Of a stretch of 64,000 nt of DNA, positions 57,225 to 64,000 are shown in pieces. The notes beneath the pieces are model-generated. The model worked only from the letters and a program-made list of their open reading frames with translations. It was not told the origin of the DNA and did not search any database. The position numbers and the translations under genes were made by a program. The DNA comes from CAZKTO01 sp964555685 (GTDB lineage: Bacteria > Chloroflexota > Dehalococcoidia > SHYB01): NCBI GenBank assembly GCA_964555685.1, contig CAZKTO010000006.1, positions 1 through 64,000 on the forward strand, given 5' to 3'. Each line of letters starts with the position of its first letter. The first letter of the stretch is position 1.

Positions 57225-58283
57225 ATGTCCCTGGATGACCTCAAGAGCTACCAGCGCCTCGATGGGAGCGGCATGGGCGCCCTCATCGCAGGGCTGGCCG
57301 CCCAGTGTCGGGACGCCTGGCGCCAGGCCCTGGACTTCCCGCTGCCTGAGTCGTTCCGGAGCGCCGAGCGGATCGTCGTCCTGGGCATGGGCGGCTCGGC
57401 GATCGGGGCCGATCTGGCCGCCGGTCTTCAGGCAGCCGAGGGCGGCGCCCCGCTCATCGTCAGCCGCGAACACACCCTGCCCTCGCTGGCCGGCGAACGC
57501 GCGCTCGTCATCGCCTCCAGCCGCTCCGGTGACACGGAGGAGACGCTCAGCGCGTTCCGGGATGCCCTCGAGCGCCGCTGCATGGCGATGGGCCTGACGG
57601 CCGGCGGAGCCCTGGCCCGCACCTGTCAGGAACGGGGCGTGCCGTGCTACCGGTTCGAGTGGCCTGGACCGCCCCGGGCGGCCATCGGCTACGGCCTCTT
57701 CCCTCTTCTCGCGTGGCTCCAGCGCCTCGGCCTGGGCCCCGACCGCACACGCCACGCCGAGGAGGCGATCGCGGCGTTGGAGCGGCTGGCGAGGACGCTC
57801 CACCCATCGGAGCCGGCCGAGCGCAATCCGGCGAAGCGGCTCGCGCAGCGCATCGGCAGCCGCATCCTGGTCGTCTACGGAGCGCAGCACCTGGCCGCCG
57901 TGGCGCGGCGATGGAAGTCGCAGGTCAACGAGAACGCCAAGTCGTGGGCCTTCTTCGATACGCTCCCGGAGCTGGGCCACAACTCCATCGAAGGCTTCGG
58001 GCTCCCCGCCAGCGCCCGCGACCAGCTCTCCGTGGCGCTCCTGCGCGCCCCGTCCTACGACCCGCCCATCGCCCGCCGCCTCGCCCTGGTGGCCGAGGCC
58101 CTGGACCGCGCGGGCGTTCCCCATGAGATCGTCGAGGCGCCCGGCGATTCGCTCCTGGCCCAGGTCATGACCGGCGTGCTCCTGGGCGACTATGCTAGCT
58201 ACTACCTCGCCATCCAGCGCGGCGTCGACCCCACGCCCGTGCCCGCCATCACATGGCTCAAGGGCCGGATATCGCAGGCCTGA
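57225..58283 (+). CDS. Bifunctional phosphoglucose/phosphomannose isomerase
   Basis: 352 residues with a SIS fold. IVVLGMGGSAIGADLAAGLQ near 50-69 and VIASSRSGDTEETLSAFRDA near 90-109 are the sugar-phosphate-binding signatures. FPLLAWLQRLGL near 156-167 and HNSIEGFGLPA near 247-257 (catalytic His/Glu region) match the archaeal/chloroflexal PGI/PMI type. It interconverts fructose-6-phosphate with glucose-6- or mannose-6-phosphate. It is encoded between the mutase and an acyl-CoA dehydrogenase on one strand. Confidence 0.92.
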   Translation: MSLDDLKSYQRLDGSGMGALIAGLAAQCRDAWRQALDFPLPESFRSAERIVVLGMGGSAIGADLAAGLQAAEGGAPLIVSREHTLPSLAGERALVIASSRSGDTEETLSAFRDALERRCMAMGLTAGGALARTCQERGVPCYRFEWPGPPRAAIGYGLFPLLAWLQRLGLGPDRTRHAEEAIAALERLARTLHPSEPAERNPAKRLAQRIGSRILVVYGAQHLAAVARRWKSQVNENAKSWAFFDTLPELGHNSIEGFGLPASARDQLSVALLRAPSYDPPIARRLALVAEALDRAGVPHEIVEAPGDSLLAQVMTGVLLGDYASYYLAIQRGVDPTPVPAITWLKGRISQA

Positions 58284-58296
58284 AGCCGGAGGCGCC

Positions 58297-59484
58297 GTGG
58301 ACTTTCGATTGACCCCCGAACAGGAGCGGTTCCGCGCCGAGGTCCAGGCCTGGCTCAAGCAGAACCTGCCCGCCGGCTGGGTCGGCATCGACCGGGAGGA
58401 GCAGTTCGACCCCGAGTACTGGGAGACGACGAAGGCGATGGCCAAGCGCCTGGCGGCCCGAGGCTGGCTCACGCTCAACTGGCCCAAGGAGTATGGCGGG
58501 CAGGGCCGCTCGGTCATCGAGCAGACGATCTTTCAGGACGAGATGATGTTCAACGGCGTGCCCGGCACGACCATGGGCATCGGCGGGACCCAGTGGGTGG
58601 GCCCGGCGCTCGCCATCTACGGCACGCCGGAGCAGAAGGGCGAGCACCTGCCGCCCATCGCCGCCGGCGACCGGTGGTGGTGCACCGCCTACAGCGAGCC
58701 CGGCGCCGGCTCCGACCTGGCCGGCCTCCAGACGCAGGCGGTGCGCCAGGGCGACGAGTACGTCATCAACGGCCAGAAGACCTGGAGCAGCGCCGCCCAC
58801 GTGGCCGATTGGTGCTGGCTCGCCGTCCGCACCGACCCCAATGCGCCGAAGCACAAGGGCATCAGCATGCTCCTCGTGAACATGCGGACGCCGGGCGTGA
58901 AGGCCCGCCCCATCGTCAACATGGCGGGGGCCCTCTCGTTCAACGAGATCTTCTTCGACAGCGCGCGCGTGCCGGTGCGGAACCTGGTGGGCCAGGAGAA
59001 CCAGGGCTGGTACATCGTGGCGGTCGCGCTGGACTTCGAGCGCTCCGGCATCACCTACGCCGCCTATTCGCGCAAGACGCTGCACCTCATCTACCAGTTC
59101 CTGCGGGAGGCGGGCGGCCGCGCCCGGGCGCTGGCGCGGGTCCCCGTCCTGCGCCACCTGCTCGCGGAGGCGGCGATCCAGGTGGAGATCCAGCGCCGCT
59201 TCGCCTACCGGGTCGCGTGGTGCCAGGACCACGGCCGGGTGCCGAACCTGGAGGCCTCGGTGGCCAAGGTCTTCGGCTCGGAGACGCAGCAGCGGGTGGC
59301 GCAGGCCGGCATGCGCATCATGGGCCTGTACGGTCAGGTCGACGACGGCTCGCCGCTGGCGCCGGTGCGGGGGCGCATCCAGCGCCAGTATCTCAGCAGC
59401 ATCTCGGCCACCATCGCGGCGGGAACGTCCGAGATTCAGCGCAACATCATCGCCACCCGCGGCCTGGGCCTCCCGCGCGACTAA
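58297..59484 (+). CDS. Acyl-CoA dehydrogenase
   Basis: 395-residue relative of the enzyme at 119-1276. The helical N-terminal domain is followed by CTAYSEPGAGSDLAGLQTQA near 129-148, the middle beta domain, and the C-terminal GTSEIQRNIIATRGLGLPRD. It starts with GTG 58297 after CGGAGG, 14 bp after the isomerase stop; the open frame extends to 58192 but overlaps that gene. It ends in a 4-bp overlap with the convergent rpsI. Confidence 0.92.
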   Translation: MDFRLTPEQERFRAEVQAWLKQNLPAGWVGIDREEQFDPEYWETTKAMAKRLAARGWLTLNWPKEYGGQGRSVIEQTIFQDEMMFNGVPGTTMGIGGTQWVGPALAIYGTPEQKGEHLPPIAAGDRWWCTAYSEPGAGSDLAGLQTQAVRQGDEYVINGQKTWSSAAHVADWCWLAVRTDPNAPKHKGISMLLVNMRTPGVKARPIVNMAGALSFNEIFFDSARVPVRNLVGQENQGWYIVAVALDFERSGITYAAYSRKTLHLIYQFLREAGGRARALARVPVLRHLLAEAAIQVEIQRRFAYRVAWCQDHGRVPNLEASVAKVFGSETQQRVAQAGMRIMGLYGQVDDGSPLAPVRGRIQRQYLSSISATIAAGTSEIQRNIIATRGLGLPRD

Positions 59485-59888
59485 CGCTTGGTGTACTGCG
59501 GCGCCTTGCGGGCCTTCTTCAGGCCGTACTTGCGGCGCTCCTTGATGCGGGGGTCGCGGGTCAGCAGGCCGGCCCGCCGCAGCGGCTGGCGGTGGCGCTC
59601 GTCGGCGGCCACAAGGGCGCGGGCGATGCCGTGCTGAACGGCCTCGGCCTGGGCCGAGACGCCGCCGCCGGCAACCTTGACCGTGGCGTTGAACCGGTTG
59701 GCGACGTTCGCGGCCCGGAACGGCTCGAGGACGAGGTGGCGCAGGTAGGGCACCGGCACGGCCTCTTCGAGAGGCTTGCCGTTGACGATGATGGCGCCGG
59801 CGCCGGGGAAGATGCGGACCTGCGCCACCGACGATTTGCGGCGGCCGGTCCCCCTATAGTACTCCTGGGCTTGCTGGGCGGTGGTCAC
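59481..59888 (-). CDS. rpsI: 30S ribosomal protein S9
   Basis: 135-residue small-subunit protein. YRGTGRRKSSVAQVRIFPGA near 10-29 and the universal C-terminus GLKKARKAPQYTKR, whose last residues reach the P-site tRNA. GTG start, directly after the rplM stop codon, in the conserved rplM-rpsI order. Confidence 0.96.
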   Translation of the reverse strand: MTTAQQAQEYYRGTGRRKSSVAQVRIFPGAGAIIVNGKPLEEAVPVPYLRHLVLEPFRAANVANRFNATVKVAGGGVSAQAEAVQHGIARALVAADERHRQPLRRAGLLTRDPRIKERRKYGLKKARKAPQYTKR

Positions 59889-60704
59889 CTACGCCTCCTC
59901 ACTCTTGGCCGTGGACTCGCCGGCTGGCGGGGCCTGGGGTGGGGCGGCAGCCTCGCCCCCGGCCTTAGCCTGCCCGGCGCGGGCCCGCCGGGACCTGGGC
60001 CGCGACGGCTCCCGCTTGATCGGCCCGGCGGATGGGGCTTGGGCTGGAGCCTCCTTCGCCTCGGCGACGGGCCCCGCAACCTGAGACTCTGTCATCGTGG
60101 CCACCTCCGGCTGGACTGGCGCGGCCTCTGGGGCCCTGCGGCGTCGCCGCGGAGCGGCCGGCCCCGCAGGCGTCTCCGCCGCCGATGGCGCGGCAGCCGC
60201 CGGCGGGGCGGTCTTCACAACCCTCAGCTTCCGGGGCGGCTTGTGGCCGGGGCGGCCAGGCCGCTCCGGAGCGGCCAGCTCCTTCGCCTGCGCCCCGTGC
60301 GGGTGCGAGCCCTCGGCGTAAACTTTGAGCTTGCGCAGAAGCGCGCGCCCCAGCCGGTTCTTGGGCAGCATGCCCCACACGGCGAGCTCGATGACACGCC
60401 GCGGGTGCCGCGCCAGCATCATCTCGAACGAGACGGCCTTAAAGCCCCCCGGATACATGCTGTGGGAGTAGTAGAACTTCTTCGTGATCTTCTGGCCCGT
60501 CACGCGCACCTTGGCCGCGTTGACGACGACGACGAAGTCGCCCGTGTCGGCGAAGGGCGTAAAGGTCGCCTTGTCCTTGCCGTGGAGGATCCCGGCGATC
60601 TCCGAGGCGACACGGCCCAGGGGCCGGTCCGCCGCGTCGATGACGCGCCAGTTCCGCCGGATCTCGGCGGCCTTGGGGCTATAGGTCTTGCGTAGAGTTG
60701 CCAT
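59889..60704 (-). CDS. rplM: 50S ribosomal protein L13 with long C-terminal extension
   Basis: 271 residues where about 145 is usual. The L13 core (residues 1-142) begins MATLRKTYSPKAAEIRRNWR and carries RVTGQKITKKFYYSHSMYPG near 67-86 and WGMLPKNRLGRALLRKLKVY near 109-128. Residues about 143-271 are an Ala/Pro/Arg-rich low-complexity tail (PPAAAAPSAAETPAGPAAPR) with charged clusters, with no recognised fold. The tail stays in frame and has the codon bias of the core, so it is probably translated and exposed on the ribosome surface. Confidence 0.93.
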   Translation of the reverse strand: MATLRKTYSPKAAEIRRNWRVIDAADRPLGRVASEIAGILHGKDKATFTPFADTGDFVVVVNAAKVRVTGQKITKKFYYSHSMYPGGFKAVSFEMMLARHPRRVIELAVWGMLPKNRLGRALLRKLKVYAEGSHPHGAQAKELAAPERPGRPGHKPPRKLRVVKTAPPAAAAPSAAETPAGPAAPRRRRRAPEAAPVQPEVATMTESQVAGPVAEAKEAPAQAPSAGPIKREPSRPRSRRARAGQAKAGGEAAAPPQAPPAGESTAKSEEA

Positions 60705-60719
60705 CGTAGTGCCTGCTCT

Positions 60720-61511
60720 TTATGCTGTCCGCCCCGCGCCTTGCGCGGGCGGGAAGTCGGTGTACTGCACGGAGTCGAGATAGAGCCCGTGCGGCGGCAG
60801 GGCCGGCCCGGCGGCGCTCCGCTCTCGCCGGCTGGCCAGGGCCCGAAAGTCGTCGAGGGAGAGCCGGCCCAGGCCCACCTGGACCAGCGCTCCGGCCGTC
60901 CGCCGGACCTGCTGGTGCAGGAACGAGCTCCCCGCCACCCTGAAGTTCACGAGGTCCTCCTGTCGGCTTACCTGGCACTCCGTCAGGGTCCGCCGGGTGC
61001 TCGCCCCTCGCGGGACCAGCGGCCCGGCGAAGGGGGCGAAGTCCCGCTCGCCCAAGAGGAGCGCCGCGGCCCGGTCCATCGCCGCCGCGTCCAGCGCCAT
61101 CGAGACGTGATGGGCCCGCAGCCGAAGGAGCGGCGACGGCACCGGCCGGTTGAGGATCAGGTACCGGTACCGCCGGCCGGTGGCCCCCTTCCGCACGTCG
61201 AAGCTCATGGGCACCTCGTGGGCCGCCAGGATGGCGATCTGGCCGGGCAGGTAGTGATTCAGCGCCCGGACGAAGGTCTCCGGTGGGTAGGGGGCCCCCG
61301 TGCGGAAGCTGACCACCTGCCCCTTGGCGTGGGCTCCGGCGTCGGTCCGGCTGGCGCAGGTCACGCGCAGGCGCTCGCCGGTGAGCCGCTCGATAGCCTG
61401 CTCTAGGTCGTCCTGGACCGTCGGCGGGTGGGCCTGCGCCTGAAAGCCGTGGTACCCTGAGCCGTCGTACTCGACGATCAGCGCTATCTTCTTAAGGTGC
61501 GATGTCTGCAC
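60720..61511 (-). CDS. truA: tRNA pseudouridine synthase A
   Basis: 263-residue enzyme forming pseudouridine at positions 38-40 of tRNA. The catalytic Asp lies in CASRTDAGAHAKGQVVSF near 52-69. YDGSGYHGFQAQ near 14-25 and YLILNRPVPSPLLRLRAHHV near 117-136 are further family marks. GTG start. It sits between rplQ and rplM, a common place in this operon. Confidence 0.95.
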   Translation of the reverse strand: MQTSHLKKIALIVEYDGSGYHGFQAQAHPPTVQDDLEQAIERLTGERLRVTCASRTDAGAHAKGQVVSFRTGAPYPPETFVRALNHYLPGQIAILAAHEVPMSFDVRKGATGRRYRYLILNRPVPSPLLRLRAHHVSMALDAAAMDRAAALLLGERDFAPFAGPLVPRGASTRRTLTECQVSRQEDLVNFRVAGSSFLHQQVRRTAGALVQVGLGRLSLDDFRALASRRERSAAGPALPPHGLYLDSVQYTDFPPAQGAGRTA

Positions 61512-61527
61512 CGGCGCTCCGGCCGGA

Positions 61528-61878
61528 TCAGACGAGTTCGAGCTGGACCACGGCGGCGTTGTCGCCTTTGCGCGGTTCCAGCTTCACCAGGCGGGTGTAC
61601 CCGCCGGGCCGGTCCTTGTAGCGAGGCGCCAGCTCATCGAAGACCTTCTTGACCACCGCGGCGTCCAGGATGTAGGCGGCGGCCTGGCGCCGGTGGTGAA
61701 GGGTGGCGTGCTTGCCGAGGGTGATCATCTCCTCGGCGAGGCCGCGCACCTCCTTAGCCTTGGCCTCGGTGGTGACCAGCTTCCCGTACCGCAGCAAGTC
61801 CGTGGTCTGGTTGCGGTAGAGGGAGCGCCGGTGGGCCGAGCTTCGCCCCAAATGTCTGCCTGCTTTGTGGTGCCGCAT
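61528..61878 (-). CDS. rplQ: 50S ribosomal protein L17
   Basis: 116 residues, normal length. MRHHKAGRHLGRSSAHRRSL at the N-terminus and YTRLVKLEPRKGDNAAVVQL near the C-terminus are diagnostic. It binds 23S rRNA in the large subunit. It follows rpoA by 38 bp, as in most bacteria. Confidence 0.96.
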   Translation of the reverse strand: MRHHKAGRHLGRSSAHRRSLYRNQTTDLLRYGKLVTTEAKAKEVRGLAEEMITLGKHATLHHRRQAAAYILDAAVVKKVFDELAPRYKDRPGGYTRLVKLEPRKGDNAAVVQLELV

Positions 61879-61916
61879 AGAGTGCCTGCCGTGAGCTTCC
61901 TTGTCCCGCGTCCGTG

Positions 61917-63098
61917 CTAGGAGCCGGGCTTCTTGGTTTGCTCCGGCTCCTCCTGAGCGGAGCCGCCCAGCAGGGCCCGGAGGGCGGCCAGGTCCTTCAG
62001 GGTCTCCTTGGAGCGCTGGGCCTTATCGCGCTCGCGCTTGGCCGGCGTCTCGGCGGGCTCCGCCGGGACCGGCGCCGCGGCGGGGGCAGCCGCCTCGGCG
62101 GCCGCCAGGTCCGCAGCCTTTTCCGTGGGGATCATGCCCATGGCCCGCAGCCGGCCCTTCAGCTCCTGGAGCGACTTGTCGCCAAAGTTCTTGATCTTGA
62201 GGAGCTCGCCGTCGCTCTTCTCCAGGATCTCGCCCACCAAGTTGATCTTGCCGCGCTTGAGGCAGTTATGGGTGCGGGCCGAGAGCTCCAGCTTCTCGAT
62301 GGGCATGTTGTAGCGCTCGGGCGGAATGGCGCCGATGGCGCCCTGGCCATCGGCCTGCCCCGGCGCCTCGATGCCGAGGGAGGCGAACTCGGTGAAGGAG
62401 GCCAGCAGGATCTCGGCCGCCTCGCGGACCGCCTCGAGGGGTGTCTTGGAGCCGTCCGTCCACAACTCCAGCGTGAGGCGCTCGTAGTCCGTGACCTGGC
62501 CGACGCGCGTCTTATCGACGGTGTAGTTGACCTTGCGGGTGGGCGTGAAGACCGCGTCGATGGGGATGTACCCGATGGGCATGCCCTCGACAGGCGTCGC
62601 CGGGCGGAAGCCGGTCCCGGCCTCCGCGTGGAGGGTCATGGACAGGCGCGCCTTGGAGGAGTCCAGACTCGCCAGGCAGACCTCCGGGTTCACCACGTCG
62701 AAATCGGCGGAGGGCTGGACATCGCCCCCCGTCACCTGGCCCGGCCCCTGCACGTCCAGCCGGAGCGTGCCGCTCCCCTGGCCGTGGGCGCGCAGCCGGA
62801 GCCCCTTGATGTTCAGGATAAGCTCCGAGACATCTTCCTTGACGTGGGGCATGACCGAGTACTCGTGCTGCACGCCATCGATCTGCACGCCCGTCACGGC
62901 TGCGCCCGGCAGCGTGCCCAGGAGCACCCGTCGGAGCGCGTTGCCCAGGGTATGGCCGAAGCCGCGCTCCAATGGCTCCGCGACGAACTTGCCGTACTCG
63001 TCCTCGGACTGGACGGCCTCGATCTTCGGCTTCGCCGGCTCTTGCGCCGGCCTTTCCGCCGGCTCGATCCCGACTTCTGGCTCGATCCCAATAACCAC
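61917..63098 (-). CDS. rpoA: DNA-directed RNA polymerase subunit alpha
   Basis: 393 residues. The N-terminal dimerisation domain has GFGHTLGNALRRVLLGTLPG near 46-65 and VKEDVSELILNIKGLRLR near 85-102. The C-terminal domain that contacts promoter UP elements and activators includes RTHNCLKRGKINLVGEILEK near 258-277 and FGDKSLQELKGRLRAMGM near 289-306. The start is taken as GTG 63098, 8 nt after AGGAG; the frame is open further upstream inside rpsD. The N-terminal 25 residues (EPEVGIEPAERPAQEPAKPK) and a charged, Ala-rich tail of about 85 residues after the C-terminal domain are additions to the usual 315-330-residue chain. Confidence 0.95.
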   Translation of the reverse strand: MVIGIEPEVGIEPAERPAQEPAKPKIEAVQSEDEYGKFVAEPLERGFGHTLGNALRRVLLGTLPGAAVTGVQIDGVQHEYSVMPHVKEDVSELILNIKGLRLRAHGQGSGTLRLDVQGPGQVTGGDVQPSADFDVVNPEVCLASLDSSKARLSMTLHAEAGTGFRPATPVEGMPIGYIPIDAVFTPTRKVNYTVDKTRVGQVTDYERLTLELWTDGSKTPLEAVREAAEILLASFTEFASLGIEAPGQADGQGAIGAIPPERYNMPIEKLELSARTHNCLKRGKINLVGEILEKSDGELLKIKNFGDKSLQELKGRLRAMGMIPTEKAADLAAAEAAAPAAAPVPAEPAETPAKRERDKAQRSKETLKDLAALRALLGGSAQEEPEQTKKPGS

Positions 63099-63109
63099 TA
63101 CCGCATCTC

Positions 63110-63739
63110 CTAACGAGCGTAAAATTCGACGATCATCCGCTCTTCGATCTTGAGGTCCATGTCGGACGGCTCGGGCAGCGACTCGACGCGGCCGGTGACG
63201 GCCTGGGCGTCCAGCGAGAGCCACTTCGGCATGGGCTTCCGATGGATGTCCTTTACCAGGGCCTGGTACGCGCCGCTCTTCTTCCCCCGCTCGGTCCACC
63301 CGATGACGTCGCCGGCGTTCACGAGGTAGGAGGCGATATCGACCCTGCGGCCGTTCACGGCGATGTGCCGGTGGCCCACCAACTGCCGGGCCTGGGCCCG
63401 CGACTCGCCGAAGCCGAGCCGGAAGACCACGTTATCCAACCGGCGCTCCAGGAGCTGGAGGAGGTACTGGCCGGTGACGCCGGGCTTGCTGCTGGCCTCC
63501 TCGAAGTAGGCTCGGAACTGCCGCTCGAGCACGCCGTAGATGGCCTTGGCGCGGTTCTTCTCGCGCATCTGAAGGCCGTGCTCCGAGACCCGGCGGCGGC
63601 GGTTGGCGCCGTGCTGGCCAGGGGGAGCGCTGCGCCGCTCGATGGCGCATTTGGGCGTGAAGCAGCGGGCGCCCTTGAGGAAGAGCTTCTCGCCCGCCCG
63701 GCGGCACAGCCGGCAGACGGGGCCGGTATATCTCGCCAC
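63110..63739 (-). CDS. rpsD: 30S ribosomal protein S4
   Basis: 209-residue primary 16S rRNA-binding protein. MARYTGPVCRLCRRAGEKLF at the N-terminus holds two cysteines of the zinc-type S4 (VCRLC and a third Cys near 31). The S4 RNA-binding domain has RLDNVVFRLGFGESRAQARQ near 96-115 and GHRHIAVNGRRVDIASYLVN near 118-137. GTG start after GGAGG. It is 11 bp upstream of the rpoA start. Confidence 0.96.
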   Translation of the reverse strand: MARYTGPVCRLCRRAGEKLFLKGARCFTPKCAIERRSAPPGQHGANRRRRVSEHGLQMREKNRAKAIYGVLERQFRAYFEEASSKPGVTGQYLLQLLERRLDNVVFRLGFGESRAQARQLVGHRHIAVNGRRVDIASYLVNAGDVIGWTERGKKSGAYQALVKDIHRKPMPKWLSLDAQAVTGRVESLPEPSDMDLKIEERMIVEFYAR

Positions 63740-63779
63740 ATCGCCTCCTTATGGCGCGGGATGCGGTCCCCGCGCCCTG

Positions 63780-64000
63780 CTACACCCGCCGCTTCTTGGG
63801 CGGCCGGCAGCCGTTGTGCGGAACGGGCGTCACATCACGGATCTTGGTCACGTTGAGACCGGCGGACTGGAGCGTGCGGATCGCCGCCTCGCGGCCGGCG
63901 CCGGGACCCCGCACCATGATCTCGACCTGGCGCACGCCGTTATCCATGCCGCGCTTGGCCACCTCCTCGGCCGCCCGCTGGGCGGCGAAGGCCGTGCCCT
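63780..64000 (-). CDS. rpsK: 30S ribosomal protein S11 (5' end outside the window)
   Basis: C-terminal 72 codons plus stop of S11. The visible part reads through AAQRAAEEVAKRGMDNGVRQ and VMVRGPGAGREAAI-like residues, and ends with TPVPHNGCRPPKKRRV, the universal S11 tail at the platform of the small subunit. The gene is cut by the window edge, so its start lies beyond 64000. It is the first visible gene of the operon. Confidence 0.95.
   Translation of the reverse strand, partial: GTAFAAQRAAEEVAKRGMDNGVRQVEIMVRGPGAGREAAIRTLQSAGLNVTKIRDVTPVPHNGCRPPKKRRV

Overview
The window is GC-rich bacterial chromosome with many GTG starts and one TTG start. It has a Gram-positive-type SOS box, a mtnA-mtnP-rhodanese-ahcY-metK operon under a SAM-I riboswitch, desulfoferrodoxin-N-like mini-proteins, many acyl-CoA/CoA-transferase genes and dense palindromic intergenic repeats. 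This mix fits Chloroflexota, probably a Dehalococcoidia-like lineage (an inference of moderate confidence). No prophage, transposase or CRISPR array was seen.

Layout. 0.1-5.7 kb: acyl-CoA dehydrogenase, cupin, HAD hydrolase, 3-hydroxyacyl-CoA dehydrogenase, a hydroxyacid dehydrogenase and an RraA-like aldolase. 5.8-6.9 kb: a lone, lower-GC phage-type P63C gene. 7.0-10.5 kb: class II aldolase, FGGY kinase and a second hydroxyacid dehydrogenase. 10.5-13.3 kb: enoyl-CoA hydratase, metallophosphoesterase and two small membrane proteins. 13.6-20.7 kb: a minus-strand acyl-CoA catabolic block with LLM flavin enzyme, SDR, DUF35 protein, Cys-less thiolase-like protein, two CaiB/BaiF CoA-transferases and an enoyl-CoA hydratase. 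21.2-28.8 kb: rpsT, lexA, two mini metalloprotein paralogues, mnmG, an orphan ATP-grasp protein, sucCD and a cupin. 29-33.8 kb: amidohydrolase, a UGSC-family selenoprotein with in-frame TGA and SECIS hairpin, its partner gene and an ABC solute-binding lipoprotein. 33.9-36 kb: tRNA-Ser, serS, greA. 36.5-39.4 kb: two MaoC-type hydratase subunits followed by two tandem SDRs. 39.6-49.6 kb: GNAT, NUDIX, a 47-residue basic protein, Lon-N protein, folB, a MoxR-like AAA+/VWA pair, a DUF2723 membrane protein and a surface protein with 39 consecutive prolines. 50.1-59.5 kb: SAM recycling operon, sugar-phosphate mutase and isomerase, acyl-CoA dehydrogenase. 59.5-64 kb: minus-strand rpsK-rpsD-rpoA-rplQ-truA-rplM-rpsI; rpsK runs off the window.

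How the genes work together. Catabolic genes dominate: dehydrogenation, hydration (both crotonase-type and MaoC-type), hydroxyacyl oxidation, CoA transfer, a thiolase-like step and succinyl-CoA synthetase together suggest CoA-dependent breakdown of organic acids. The most distinctive finds are the UGSC selenoprotein, which plain ORF calling splits in two, and a layered population of small inverted-repeat elements. Several of these are nested. One carries a perfect 8-bp and another a 10-bp flanking direct repeat. One family has two full copies whose long central stems differ in sequence but stay perfectly paired.
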